Shown one piece after another: positions 1-8,245 of a DNA stretch of 64,000 nt; position 1 is the first letter of the stretch, and every line of letters begins with the position of its first letter. Source of the stretch: Neobacillus sp. PS2-9 (GTDB lineage Bacteria; Bacillota; Bacilli; Bacillales; Cytobacillaceae); NCBI RefSeq assembly GCF_030915525.1, contig NZ_CP133269.1:4420501-4484500 (forward strand), given 5' to 3'. Under the pieces are notes generated by a model. The model was not told the DNA's origin. It worked only from the letters and a program-made list of their open reading frames with translations, and ran no database searches. A program made the translations under genes and the position numbers.

Positions 1-901
1 CATTAATCGTTAAGCCCGATTTTTCTAACGCCTTTTCTGTAGCTGGAATCGGCCCTGTCAGCATTAATGTTGGATCAGATCCCACAACCACACGTGTATG
101 AACGCGGAAGCGAGGCTTTAACCCTAACTCTTCTGCTTTTTCACGGGACATCAACAACAAGGCAGCTGCCCCATCACTAATTTGACTTGAGTTCCCCGCA
201 TGAATGACGCCATCTTCCTTAAAAGAAGTCCGCAGTCCTGCTAAAGCTTCCAAAGAGGTCCCTTTTCTCGGACCAGAATCATCCTTAACCACCGTAGTTG
301 TGCCATCTGGAAGTGTCACTTCAAGTGGGAAGATTTCTCTTGCGAAGTACCCTTCCTCTTGTGCCTTTAATGCTTTCTGATGGCTATCAAGCGAGAATTG
401 GTCGAGCTCCTCACGAGTAAATCCATAATTTTCAGCGATCCTCTCAGCGGACAGCCCCTGATGAATCATTTCGTATTTAGTTTTTAAAGTAGGACTAAAA
501 GGTTCTTCCGCCCCTTTGTAGTTGGAGCCCATCGGAACACGCGACATGCTTTCCACCCCACCAGCAATCACCACATCCATATCACCAGCGAGAATCGCCT
601 GTGCTGCAAAGTGGACAGCTTGCTGACTAGAACCGCATTGACGGTCAATCGTTGTCCCTGGAACTTCGATTGGGAAACCAGCAATTAACGCCGCAACTCT
701 AGCAATATCTCCCGCCTGTTCCCCCGCTTGAGTGACACAGCCTAAAATCACATCATCAACAATCGCAGGGTCAATTCCCGCCCGGTTCACAAGCTCCTTC
801 AATGTTAAACCCGCTAGGTCGTCTGGACGAATATCCTTTAACATTCCATTTCTTCTTCCAACTGGCGTACGTACGCCTTCCACAATAACAACTTCACGCA
901 T
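1..901 (-). CDS. Acetyl-CoA acyltransferase (thiolase), 3' end outside window
   Basis: Catalyses thiolytic cleavage of 3-ketoacyl-CoA, the last step of beta-oxidation, or the reverse condensation. The ATG at 901 opens a protein starting MREVVIVEGVRTPVG, a typical thiolase N-terminus. The nucleophile lies in DRQCGSSQQ (Cys89), followed by the family motif GGVESMSRVPMG. About 300 residues are visible and the frame is still open at base 1; the family is about 390 residues, so the C-terminal His and second Cys are outside the window. It begins 18 bp after the stop of the acyl-CoA dehydrogenase gene, so the two are surely co-transcribed. The catabolic neighbours (ligase, dehydrogenase) favour the degradative direction; exact chain-length preference cannot be read. 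Confidence 0.95.
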   Translation of the reverse strand, partial: MREVVIVEGVRTPVGRRNGMLKDIRPDDLAGLTLKELVNRAGIDPAIVDDVILGCVTQAGEQAGDIARVAALIAGFPIEVPGTTIDRQCGSSQQAVHFAAQAILAGDMDVVIAGGVESMSRVPMGSNYKGAEEPFSPTLKTKYEMIHQGLSAERIAENYGFTREELDQFSLDSHQKALKAQEEGYFAREIFPLEVTLPDGTTTVVKDDSGPRKGTSLEALAGLRTSFKEDGVIHAGNSSQISDGAAALLLMSREKAEELGLKPRFRVHTRVVVGSDPTLMLTGPIPATEKALEKSGLTIN

Positions 902-919
902 CGTTCTCGTCCCCTCTTT

Positions 920-2065
920 CTATAATCCTAAGTTTTTCGCAATAATGGTTTTCATAATTTCATTCGTACCGGCATAAATGCTGGAAACCGGGATATCACG
1001 GAATCGTCTCGCAATCTCATACTCTTCCATATATCCATAGCCACCGTGGAGCTGCATACATTCCGCAGCGATCCTTTTAGCAATATCAGTTAACTTCCAT
1101 TTCGCCATCGAGACCTTTGTCACCACGTTTTTCCCTTCAATATGTTCAGCAATTAACTGATCAAGGAAAGCTCTGCCCATTTCAATTTCCGTGGCCATCT
1201 CGACAATTTTAAACTGCGTATTTTGAAACTGGCTGACGGGTCTGCCGAAAGCTTCTCTACTTTTCACATAATCCATAGTCATTTTTAGCATTACTTCCGA
1301 TGCTGTTTGCGCCCCAATTGCTACAAGAAGTCGTTCCTGCTGAAGCTTTTCCATTAAATAAAGAAAGCCTTTGCCTTCCTCACCAAGCAGGTTTTCCTTT
1401 GGTACACGACAATCCTCAAAGATTAATTCCGCAGTATCCTGGCAATGGAGCCCGACTTTGTTTAACTTTCTTCCTCTTGAAAAACCAGGAGTATCTCGTT
1501 CGATAACAAGCAGGCTGACACCTTTATGCTTAGGAACGGCTTGTGTGTCGGTCTTCACAGCAACAACGACGAGGTCTGACTGGATACCATTTGTAATGAA
1601 CGTCTTTTGACCATTCACAATATAGTGGTCGCCGTCCAGCTTGGCAGTTGTTTTAATATTGGCTAGGTCTGAACCCGTACCTGGCTCGGTCATCGCAATA
1701 GCGGTAATGATTTCACCGGTGACACATTTAGGCAGCCAGCGCTGCTTTTGCTCCTCTGTTCCATAGGCTGTGATGTAGGGAACAACAATATCATTGTGAA
1801 GGCCAATTCCAATTAAACCGGAGCCTACTCGTTCCAATTCTTCATTAATAACAACCGCAAAGCCCCAGTCGACCTCACTGCCACCATATTTCTCATCGAT
1901 ATCTGGACATAGGAAGCCCTGCCCTCCCATCTTCTTCCAAAAAGATCGAGGAATCATCCTGTCTTCTTCCCACTGCTCATAAAAGGGATATGCTTCTTTT
2001 TCTAAAAACTTTCTTAATGATTGGCGAAATATTTCATGGTCATCAGTTAAATATGGATGTTTCAT
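920..2065 (-). CDS. Acyl-CoA dehydrogenase
   Basis: FAD-dependent alpha,beta-dehydrogenation of acyl-CoA, passing electrons to ETF. The 381 residues are full length for the family. Visible signatures are AMTEPGTGSDLANIKT near residue 127 (flavin-binding segment), QLHGGYGYMEEY, and the C-terminal AGTNEIMK that in short/medium-chain enzymes follows the acyl pocket. In many family members the catalytic Glu is the one in this C-terminal GTNEI motif. It lies between the acyl-CoA ligase (upstream, across a repeat-filled 232-bp gap) and thiolase (downstream, 18 bp). The set looks like an inducible fatty-acid or branched-acid degradation operon. No separate promoter was recognised in front of it, so transcription probably comes from the sigma-54 promoter before the ligase. 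Confidence 0.95.
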   Translation of the reverse strand: MKHPYLTDDHEIFRQSLRKFLEKEAYPFYEQWEEDRMIPRSFWKKMGGQGFLCPDIDEKYGGSEVDWGFAVVINEELERVGSGLIGIGLHNDIVVPYITAYGTEEQKQRWLPKCVTGEIITAIAMTEPGTGSDLANIKTTAKLDGDHYIVNGQKTFITNGIQSDLVVVAVKTDTQAVPKHKGVSLLVIERDTPGFSRGRKLNKVGLHCQDTAELIFEDCRVPKENLLGEEGKGFLYLMEKLQQERLLVAIGAQTASEVMLKMTMDYVKSREAFGRPVSQFQNTQFKIVEMATEIEMGRAFLDQLIAEHIEGKNVVTKVSMAKWKLTDIAKRIAAECMQLHGGYGYMEEYEIARRFRDIPVSSIYAGTNEIMKTIIAKNLGL

Positions 2066-2126
2066 TTAAAAAACCTCTCTTTCATTATGAGAACGCCTAC
2101 GTTTAATAGCGAGGGTTCATCGTTTT

Positions 2127-2280
2127 TCTACACGTTTCTTGATTATATCTACACACTTTTTCAATTTATCTACACGTTTTTGAAGTTTATCTACACACTT
2201 TTATAACTTTTCTACACACTTTTATAACTTTTCTACACACTTTTATCATTTATCTACACAAATTCATTACTTATCTACAA
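2127..2280. repeat. Exact 21-bp tandem array, seven units plus a partial
   Basis: Units begin TCTACA at 2127, 2148, 2169, 2190, 2211, 2232, 2253 and 2274 (last one partial), so the spacing is 21 bp every time. Each unit is TCTACACACTTTT-like followed by an AT-rich tail. It fills the gap between the ligase and dehydrogenase genes. Because it lies inside a presumed operon it may be transcribed. A shorter copy lies at 31929. The core TTATCTACA is one base from the DnaA box TTATCCACA. Confidence 0.95.
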
Positions 2281-2297
2281 TTTTCCGCCAGCCAACA

Positions 2298-3830
2298 CTA
2301 CTTCACATTACTCCCCGTCCGCATCTTCTGTCGCAGCTGATATTTTAATACTTTTCCAGAAGCATTTCTCGGCAGTTGCTCCTCGATAAAAATCCGTCTT
2401 GGCACCTTATAGCCTGCAAGCTTTTGACGACAGAAGCTTCGCAGTTCCTGCTCGTCAATCACAGCCCCCTCTTTCGGTACAACGATGGCGCAGACTGCCT
2501 CACCCCAGACTTCATCCGGCAACCCGATAATCGCGGCATCAAGAATACCCGGATGCTCAAAGAGAACGCTTTCAACTTCAACCGAATACACATTTTCCCC
2601 GCCGGAGATGATCATATCTTTCTTCCGGTCCACAAGCGTAATATAGCCTTCCTCGTCCATCGTTGCTAAATCCCCTGTATAAAGCCAGCCATCCTTCAGC
2701 GTGCTCTTTGTCTCCTCCGGCTTTTTATAATATTCCTTCATGACCATCGGACTGCGAACAATAAATTCCCCAATCACGCCGGGCAACACATCAATTCCTT
2801 CTTCATTCACCACCCGTGTTTCCGTTAAGAAGATAGGCTTTCCACCTTTTCCTAGATGATTCTTATGTCCCTCAGGATCGAGAAGAATGCCTCCAGGTCC
2901 GGCTTCAGTTAAACCGCACAGGTTGTAAAACTGGTCTGTTTTAAATAGCTGCATGCTTTTTTTGACCAACTCAGGTGCCATTGGTGCGGCACCATACCCG
3001 ACTCTCTTTATGGAAGATAGATCATAATCTGCTGCATTTGGTACTTGAAGAAGGAAGTTATACATAGCTGGGACAGCGAAAAGATGGGTAATTTTATGCT
3101 CTTGAATAGCTTGAAGTGTTTTTACTGGATGGAAATCTCGATGGATAATATGGGTCGCACCAAGTGCCACACCGGAAATCAAGAATAGGTTCAGCTGTGC
3201 TGAGTGGAACAGTGGTGCTAAATGCAGAATATGCTCATGTGGCCGGATTCCCATATTGATGATAACAGAAATGCCAACTTTAAAAATTTGGTCATGTGTA
3301 AATAATGCTCCCTTTGGCCGCCCCGTTGTCCCTGAGGTATAGAGGATTTCTAAGTCGTCCTGCTGAGATACTTCCACATTTGGTTCCTCTATGTTAGCGG
3401 ATAGAATTGTTTCATACGAATAGTAGCCTGTTGTTTCTGGTTCACCACCAACGGTAATCACCAACCGAACACCCGCACCTTGCTTCGCTTCTGCAATGAT
3501 TGACTCAAATTCCTGGTCACAAACAACAACCGCAGCGTCTGACTGCTGTAAAATATATTGAACCTCTGAAGCCGTCAGTCGGAAGTTAACTGGAACAGCA
3601 ACCGCACCAATTTTGGCAGCCGCAAAAAAAGTAAACACAAAGTGATCCGAATTCTTCATCATTAATGCAAGCTTGTCACCTTTTTTTACACCTTGTTCCA
3701 TTAAACCGTGTGCCAGTTGATTAACTTCCTCATTAAATTGACGATACGTATAGCTTCTACCTTCACATTCAATGGCCAGTAATTCAGGATATTTGCGTGC
3801 ATTTTGCGTTAATAGGCTGCCGATATTCAT
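2298..3830 (-). CDS. Acyl-CoA synthetase (AMP-forming, ANL superfamily)
   Basis: Activates a carboxylic (probably fatty) acid to its CoA thioester through an acyl-AMP intermediate. The 510 residues show the P-loop-like motif YTSGTTGRPKG at 164-174, the hinge region GWLYTGDLATMDEEGY, DRKKDMIISGGENVY, and the C-terminal catalytic lysine in PRNASGKVLK. The start is fixed by AAAGGAGGATCCC just upstream. A consensus sigma-54 promoter lies about 40 bp before the start, making this the first gene of the ligase/dehydrogenase/thiolase operon. The length fits medium- or long-chain ligases of the FadD/LcfA type, but the substrate is not certain; a branched or aromatic acid is possible. Confidence 0.93.
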   Translation of the reverse strand: MNIGSLLTQNARKYPELLAIECEGRSYTYRQFNEEVNQLAHGLMEQGVKKGDKLALMMKNSDHFVFTFFAAAKIGAVAVPVNFRLTASEVQYILQQSDAAVVVCDQEFESIIAEAKQGAGVRLVITVGGEPETTGYYSYETILSANIEEPNVEVSQQDDLEILYTSGTTGRPKGALFTHDQIFKVGISVIINMGIRPHEHILHLAPLFHSAQLNLFLISGVALGATHIIHRDFHPVKTLQAIQEHKITHLFAVPAMYNFLLQVPNAADYDLSSIKRVGYGAAPMAPELVKKSMQLFKTDQFYNLCGLTEAGPGGILLDPEGHKNHLGKGGKPIFLTETRVVNEEGIDVLPGVIGEFIVRSPMVMKEYYKKPEETKSTLKDGWLYTGDLATMDEEGYITLVDRKKDMIISGGENVYSVEVESVLFEHPGILDAAIIGLPDEVWGEAVCAIVVPKEGAVIDEQELRSFCRQKLAGYKVPRRIFIEEQLPRNASGKVLKYQLRQKMRTGSNVK

Positions 3831-3871
3831 TATTGGGATCCTCCTTTAATAAAAAGACTCAACCGTTATAT

Positions 3872-3888
3872 ATGCAATTTTTGTGCCA
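3872..3888 (-). promoter_or_regulatory. Sigma-54 (-24/-12) promoter of the acyl-CoA ligase operon
   Basis: On the minus strand the sequence reads TGGCAC-AAAAA-TTGCAT, a full match to the sigma-54 consensus TGGCAC-N5-TTGCW. The start site should fall near 3862, about 30 bases before the ATG at 3830. Confidence 0.9.
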
Positions 3889-3972
3889 ATATTCAGAAAA
3901 GTAGAATCAGAGGCCAATACAGGATTCTTCGACTATTAGTTGTATTTCAACCATACACAGACGACAATCTAA

Positions 3973-3989
3973 TGTCCAAAAACTGGACA
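3973..3989. promoter_or_regulatory. Candidate upstream activator site (perfect dyad)
   Basis: TGTCCA-AAAAC-TGGACA is a perfect 6-5-6 inverted repeat, about 95 bp upstream of the -24 element (roughly -120). This is the normal position for an enhancer bound by a sigma-54 activator. The activator gene itself begins on the far side of it. A degenerate copy with the same geometry lies at 8151. Confidence 0.6.
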
Positions 3990-3997
3990 CCATCAAA

Positions 3998-4034
3998 TGA
4001 GGGAGACGAAGTAATGTATTCACGTCTCCCCTCA
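3998..4034 (-). terminator. Terminator-like hairpin after the activator gene
   Basis: GGGAGACG (4001-4008) pairs with CGTCTCCC (4023-4030), and the outer bases extend the stem with one bulge. It follows the stop codon at 4048 on the minus strand. The T-tract is poor, so termination may be incomplete. Confidence 0.5.
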
Positions 4035-4047
4035 CCACTTGTTGTTC

Positions 4048-5793
4048 CTAAGTCGGCAATTTATATTTTTTTATTTTTTCATATAAACCAGACCGGCTAA
4101 TCCCTAGTAACCTAGCAGCCTTTACTTTATTTCCTTGAACTTGGACAAGTGCCTTTTTAATCGCTTCAAGCTCAGCATTTTCAACTAAGGAAACATTCAC
4201 CAATGGTTCGAAAATGGTCACCTTCTTTGTTACATAATCAGGTAGGTCCTCATATTTAATTTTTCCACTTTCAGCAAAGGTCATGGCCCGTTCCATCACG
4301 TTTCTTAGCTCACGGACATTCCCAGGCCAATCGTAACCTAGCAATGTTTCTCTTGCCCTTTCCTCTATACCCATTATGCTTGTGCCCAAAATTTGATTAA
4401 ATTCAATCATGAATTGTCCAATTAAATGGTCGACATCATAGAGGCGTTCCCTTAGAGGAGGAACGTTTAATGAAATCACATTGAGGCGGTAGTATAAATC
4501 CTCTCTAAACGTCCCTTCTTTGACCATTTCTTCAAGGTTACGGTTAGTAGCGGCGATAATTCTAACATCCACTTGAATTCTTACCGTTCCACCCACCCGA
4601 TAAAATTCTCTCTCTTGAAGGACACGCAATAGCTTTGCCTGGAGCGCTAACGACATATCTCCAATCTCATCGAGAAAAAGAGTCCCTCCATTGGCCAAAT
4701 CGAACTTACCCAGCTTCCCTTTTTGTCTCGCTCCTGTAAAAGCCCCTTCTTCATAGCCAAAAAACTCCGATTCTAGCAAATCCTCAGGAATGGCTGCGCA
4801 ATTGACAACAATGAACTTTCCCGTACTTCTCGCACTACTTTTATGAATGGCGTGTGCAAATAGTTCTTTGCCCGTACCACTTTCTCCGCGAATCAGAATG
4901 GTCGAACGGCCTTTTGCTGCTTTTGCCGCACTTTTCTTCAATTTTTCCATATAGGGGTCAACGGTTAATAGATGGTCCCATGTGAATCTCGCTGATTCCG
5001 ACTTCTGAAATTGTTGATGATAAAAGCTTGCCTTATTCTCTGCCTTCTGCAGCTTTTTGAATAGCTCGCTTACCTCGTTTAATTGCCGGAATACCACTTT
5101 GCCTATTGCCCCAATCACCCTTCCATCCTCTACAATCGGGATGCGATGAACGATATATTTAATGCCATTAATCTCTAAAAACCCGCTTACTTCAGCGGTT
5201 TCGGATTCATAAACCTTTTCTAAGTGAAGCTGTGGCAGTGCTTTCTCAGCTGGTTCGTGTAGCACCGCTTCGATTTGAAGATTGAATAATTCTAAAAGAG
5301 GAGGACTGACCATCTGAATCTTTTTCCTTTCATCCGTCATGACAATCCCGTCAAATGCATGGTCAATGGCTGTTTCCAATGTCCTTTTTAATGTTTTAAT
5401 CGTTTGTAATTCCTGTGAGGTTTGTAAAAGTGACATGACCATATCTGTCTTTGTTAAAATACCAACCACTTGGTCTTGTTCATCGATAATCACACCTGTT
5501 CCAACCTGACTGGTTTTTACAATTCTCTCAATCTGTTCATACGGGGTATTGATATCTAATGTTTCAACCTGTTTTATTATGTATTTTTTGATGGGAGTGT
5601 TAAGGGGACATTCAGCTATGACCATTTGATATAAACTGCTACGAGTAAAAACACCGAGAAGCGCTCTGTTTGAGTCAGTTACTGGCAACAGGTTCCACTT
5701 CTTTTCTTGCATAAGATCAAGGGCTTCTTTAAGTGTCGTTACTTCTGTTACCCTACAATCCACTGGCGTAATGATATCTTTAAATTCAGGCAT
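4048..5793 (-). CDS. Sigma-54-dependent activator: CBS pair, PAS, AAA+, Fis HTH
   Basis: Enhancer-binding protein that uses ATP to open sigma-54 RNA polymerase complexes. The 581 residues read in order as two CBS motifs (about 1-60 and 65-125), a PAS-like domain (about 140-235), an AAA+ module and a Fis-type helix-turn-helix (about 550-578). Walker A is GESGTGKE (303-310), the sigma-54 contact loop GAFTGA is intact (350-355), and Walker B is LFLDEIGD (372-379). There is no response-regulator receiver domain, so the input is probably a ligand sensed by the CBS or PAS part; adenylates or acyl-CoA would suit the neighbours, but this is inference. Both flanking acyl-CoA units carry sigma-54 promoters, making them the obvious targets. 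Confidence 0.93.
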   Translation of the reverse strand: MPEFKDIITPVDCRVTEVTTLKEALDLMQEKKWNLLPVTDSNRALLGVFTRSSLYQMVIAECPLNTPIKKYIIKQVETLDINTPYEQIERIVKTSQVGTGVIIDEQDQVVGILTKTDMVMSLLQTSQELQTIKTLKRTLETAIDHAFDGIVMTDERKKIQMVSPPLLELFNLQIEAVLHEPAEKALPQLHLEKVYESETAEVSGFLEINGIKYIVHRIPIVEDGRVIGAIGKVVFRQLNEVSELFKKLQKAENKASFYHQQFQKSESARFTWDHLLTVDPYMEKLKKSAAKAAKGRSTILIRGESGTGKELFAHAIHKSSARSTGKFIVVNCAAIPEDLLESEFFGYEEGAFTGARQKGKLGKFDLANGGTLFLDEIGDMSLALQAKLLRVLQEREFYRVGGTVRIQVDVRIIAATNRNLEEMVKEGTFREDLYYRLNVISLNVPPLRERLYDVDHLIGQFMIEFNQILGTSIMGIEERARETLLGYDWPGNVRELRNVMERAMTFAESGKIKYEDLPDYVTKKVTIFEPLVNVSLVENAELEAIKKALVQVQGNKVKAARLLGISRSGLYEKIKKYKLPT

Positions 5794-6072
5794 TTCGTCA
5801 CCACCCTCTTTACATAGCTTTATTGTACCAAAAAAGAGTGATTTTTTTGACTATTTTTACAATAGACATTCTTTCATTGAATCTTTAAACAGGTAACCAA
5901 AGATGAAGAAATCCATTATAATTCTTTTTCATTAGCGGTAAAGCAAGGAATACCTCAACTATTGTCGAATTTTTAGATAATAGGTTATATCCTAAATACT
6001 AGAAATCTTTATAATATAAACAAATGAGGAGCCTTCCATAGATTCACGTAAGGCTCAAATGGGGGACCAATT

Positions 6073-7173
6073 ATGAAAAAGTTGGATTACAAGCGGTTTG
6101 AAGAATTACTGTTTCGGGATTGCTGTAGAATGATTGAAGAATTTTCAAGTACTGAACACAACAGAGACGTCTATTCCTTCTGTATTTACACACAATTAGA
6201 CCACGGCAATATTGTCCTATTTATCAACACTTTGGATTCTTTTAATAAAAAAAGAAGTAGTGGCGCCTATTACACTATTGAAGATCCATTCTACGGGCTT
6301 AGAAATCTAAAATACAGCATGAATGACTTTGGATTTCCTTTTAAGTTCTCCAAAGATATAGAAGAATTCGCATCCCGCCATGCAACTCAAGAATTGGATG
6401 AGTTGGAAGGATGGGACCCCCTAATCAAAGGCGCTATCAATGTATGCATTCAATTGGATGAACAATTCAACTTATTGAACCTGACAGAGGATTTTATTGC
6501 TTTTAACATCATTCACGATATGGATTATGATGAACAGATCAACCTTATGAAAGAAACAGTCCCGTTGGAAAAATTGTATGCTTCCTTTCCGGAAATTGCG
6601 AGGTTCGAACAGCTGCAATTCAACCTTCACCAAATGAGCAAGGAGGAACAAATGAATTATTGGATATCTGCATATGAGGACTTTTCAACCGATACAGAGG
6701 GTGAGAAAGTCAACTATTTAAAGGCGTGCCGACGGAATAAGTATGATGTTATAAATATTATTAAAAGTTTTGGGAAAGACATTTCACCCAAATTATTATC
6801 ATTACTTCAGACGTACGGGAAAAGTGAGGAATTAAACCATGAGTTCGCCTCTTTACCAAAAGAGGAAAGGGTAAAAAGGGTAAAAGAAGATAAAAGTGGA
6901 ACTCTTAGTGTATGGACGAAGGAAGGAAAAATCACACACGAACTAATTGACCTAGTTAAATCAACGGGAGACGAAGAAATGATAAAGCCCTTGCACGAGA
7001 TACTACAATTTTGGTTTACCAAAACAATTGCCTATCCATATGACGGTATCGGTAGGAATGTTTCTCTTCTTGCAAGAGCGTTGAATTCCCTATCTCCTGG
7101 TCAATTTCCTTATCCTTCTATAGACAGTGGAGATCGATTGGAGAACTATCATCATTTTAACTTAAACCTATAA
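6073..7173 (+). CDS. DUF4303-like protein of unknown function
   Basis: A 366-residue soluble protein with an acidic, charged composition and no signal peptide or membrane segment. The N-terminal part (RFEELLFRDCCRMIEEF, then VYSFCIYTQLDHG) resembles DUF4303/immunity-type domains, but I place it there only tentatively. The C-terminal half is helical and contains KACRRNKYDVINIIKSFG. The start is supported by GGGGGA eight bases before the ATG. It stands alone between the activator gene (divergent) and the dehydrogenase gene (convergent). A Spo0A-box-like TTGTCGAA lies at 5962-5969. I cannot give a function. Confidence 0.7.
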   Translation: MKKLDYKRFEELLFRDCCRMIEEFSSTEHNRDVYSFCIYTQLDHGNIVLFINTLDSFNKKRSSGAYYTIEDPFYGLRNLKYSMNDFGFPFKFSKDIEEFASRHATQELDELEGWDPLIKGAINVCIQLDEQFNLLNLTEDFIAFNIIHDMDYDEQINLMKETVPLEKLYASFPEIARFEQLQFNLHQMSKEEQMNYWISAYEDFSTDTEGEKVNYLKACRRNKYDVINIIKSFGKDISPKLLSLLQTYGKSEELNHEFASLPKEERVKRVKEDKSGTLSVWTKEGKITHELIDLVKSTGDEEMIKPLHEILQFWFTKTIAYPYDGIGRNVSLLARALNSLSPGQFPYPSIDSGDRLENYHHFNLNL

Positions 7174-7204
7174 TTCTTGTCTTAATCTTGCCAATCTCTG
7201 AATA

Positions 7205-7245
7205 AAAAATGACTATCAAGCAGTTTAAATTTGATAGTCATTTTT
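7205..7245. terminator. Bidirectional terminator
   Basis: AAAAATGACTATCAA (7205-7219) pairs perfectly with TTGATAGTCATTTTT (7231-7245) around an 11-base loop. It separates two convergent genes and has A/T runs on both sides. Confidence 0.9.
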
Positions 7246-7276
7246 CTTTATATTTTTAATGAGAAACATCACTTTA

Positions 7277-8044
7277 TTATTTCGGCTGCATCCTAATCGC
7301 TCCATCTAGTCTGATGGTTTCACCGTTTAGCATTGGGTTTTCAATGATACTTTGGACGAGCTGGGCATACTCGGTTGGATAGCCAAGCCTTGGTGGGAAC
7401 GGCACCATTTTTCCAAGTGAATCTCTCGCTTCTTGAGGAAGAGTATCAAACATTGGTGTGTGGAAAAGCCCCGGTGCAATCGTCATCACACGAATTCCGT
7501 ATCGTGCTAGCTCTCTTGCAATTGGTAAGGTCATACCGACAATCCCACCTTTTGATGCACTATAGGCAGCCTGCCCGATTTGACCGTCAAAGGCAGCCAC
7601 AGAGGCAGTATTGATAATCACGCCTCTTTCGTTAGACTCATTCACTTCGTTGCTCGACATTTTCTCAGTAGCAATCCTAATCACATTGAAGGTCCCAATC
7701 AAATTGACATTGATGACCTTTGAAAAAAGAGCTAGGTTATGAGCTCCATTTCTGCCGATGACTTTCTCAGCAATCCCAATTCCCGCACAGTTTACAACCG
7801 TATTTACTTCTCCTAAAAAGTCAGCCGCTTTATTAACCGCTTCCTGGATGTCCTCTTCCTTCGTGACATCTGCCTTCAAAAATAAAACTGCTTCCCCTAA
7901 CTCATTTTTGAGCCGCTTCCCATTTTCTTCAGACTGGTCAAAAATAACCGCTTTTCCGCCTTTGCCTACAATGTTCCGCACAGTCGCTTCTCCAAGTCCT
8001 GAAGCCCCGCCTGTAACTATGGCACGACAAGCTTGCATATCCAT
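7277..8044 (-). CDS. Short-chain dehydrogenase, 3-hydroxyacyl-CoA dehydrogenase type
   Basis: NAD-dependent SDR of 255 residues, closest in pattern to type II 3-hydroxyacyl-CoA dehydrogenases (HSD10-like), which oxidise 3-hydroxyacyl-CoA in beta-oxidation or isoleucine breakdown. The cofactor motif is TGGASGLG (11-18), NCAG is at 85-88, and the catalytic residues are Ser148 (NTASVAAF) and Tyr161/Lys165 (YSASK). AAGGGGG nine bases upstream supports the ATG at 8044. A consensus sigma-54 promoter precedes it, matching the ligase operon across the activator gene. It therefore probably supplies the third beta-oxidation step of the same pathway, although substrate identity is inferred from context. 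Confidence 0.88.
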   Translation of the reverse strand: MDMQACRAIVTGGASGLGEATVRNIVGKGGKAVIFDQSEENGKRLKNELGEAVLFLKADVTKEEDIQEAVNKAADFLGEVNTVVNCAGIGIAEKVIGRNGAHNLALFSKVINVNLIGTFNVIRIATEKMSSNEVNESNERGVIINTASVAAFDGQIGQAAYSASKGGIVGMTLPIARELARYGIRVMTIAPGLFHTPMFDTLPQEARDSLGKMVPFPPRLGYPTEYAQLVQSIIENPMLNGETIRLDGAIRMQPK

Positions 8045-8081
8045 CCTAATAACCCCCTTAAAAGAATTCTATTTTGTTAAA

Positions 8082-8098
8082 TTGCAAGAATTGTGCCA
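8082..8098 (-). promoter_or_regulatory. Sigma-54 promoter of the SDR gene
   Basis: The minus strand reads TGGCAC-AATTC-TTGCAA, again a full TGGCAC-N5-TTGCW match, about 40 bp before the start codon. This is the same spacing to the gene as at 3872. Confidence 0.9.
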
Positions 8099-8150
8099 GT
8101 TGGATATCTTAAGGTTGGTAAAGCAGTTGTCTTATATTCATTTTTTTATA

Positions 8151-8167
8151 TGTATATCGTTTGGACA
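8151..8167. promoter_or_regulatory. Second candidate activator site (imperfect dyad)
   Basis: TGTATA-TCGTT-TGGACA keeps the 6-5-6 geometry of the perfect dyad at 3973, with one arm intact and two changes in the other. It lies about 63 bp upstream of the -24 element. The two sites differ in distance by about 32 bp, which is three helical turns. Confidence 0.4.
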
Positions 8168-8205
8168 GTTTTCACAAGAATATGACCGAAAATCGTACAG
8201 TTATA

Positions 8206-8245
8206 AAAAAGGTCAGGCCCCATTAATAGGAGGCTCTGACCTTTT
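8206..8245 (-). terminator. Terminator of the broken MFS gene
   Basis: AAAAAGGTCAG pairs with CTGACCTTTTT, followed on the minus strand by a T-run. The hairpin straddles the stop codon at 8223. Confidence 0.85.

Noticed and set aside
732..977. Plus-strand open frame across the thiolase/dehydrogenase junction
   Set aside because: It is antisense to two clear enzyme genes, has no ribosome site and no recognisable protein pattern.
5962..5969. Spo0A box TTGTCGAA before the DUF4303-like gene
   Set aside because: A single short match is expected by chance, and no promoter was recognised around it, so I note it only in passing.
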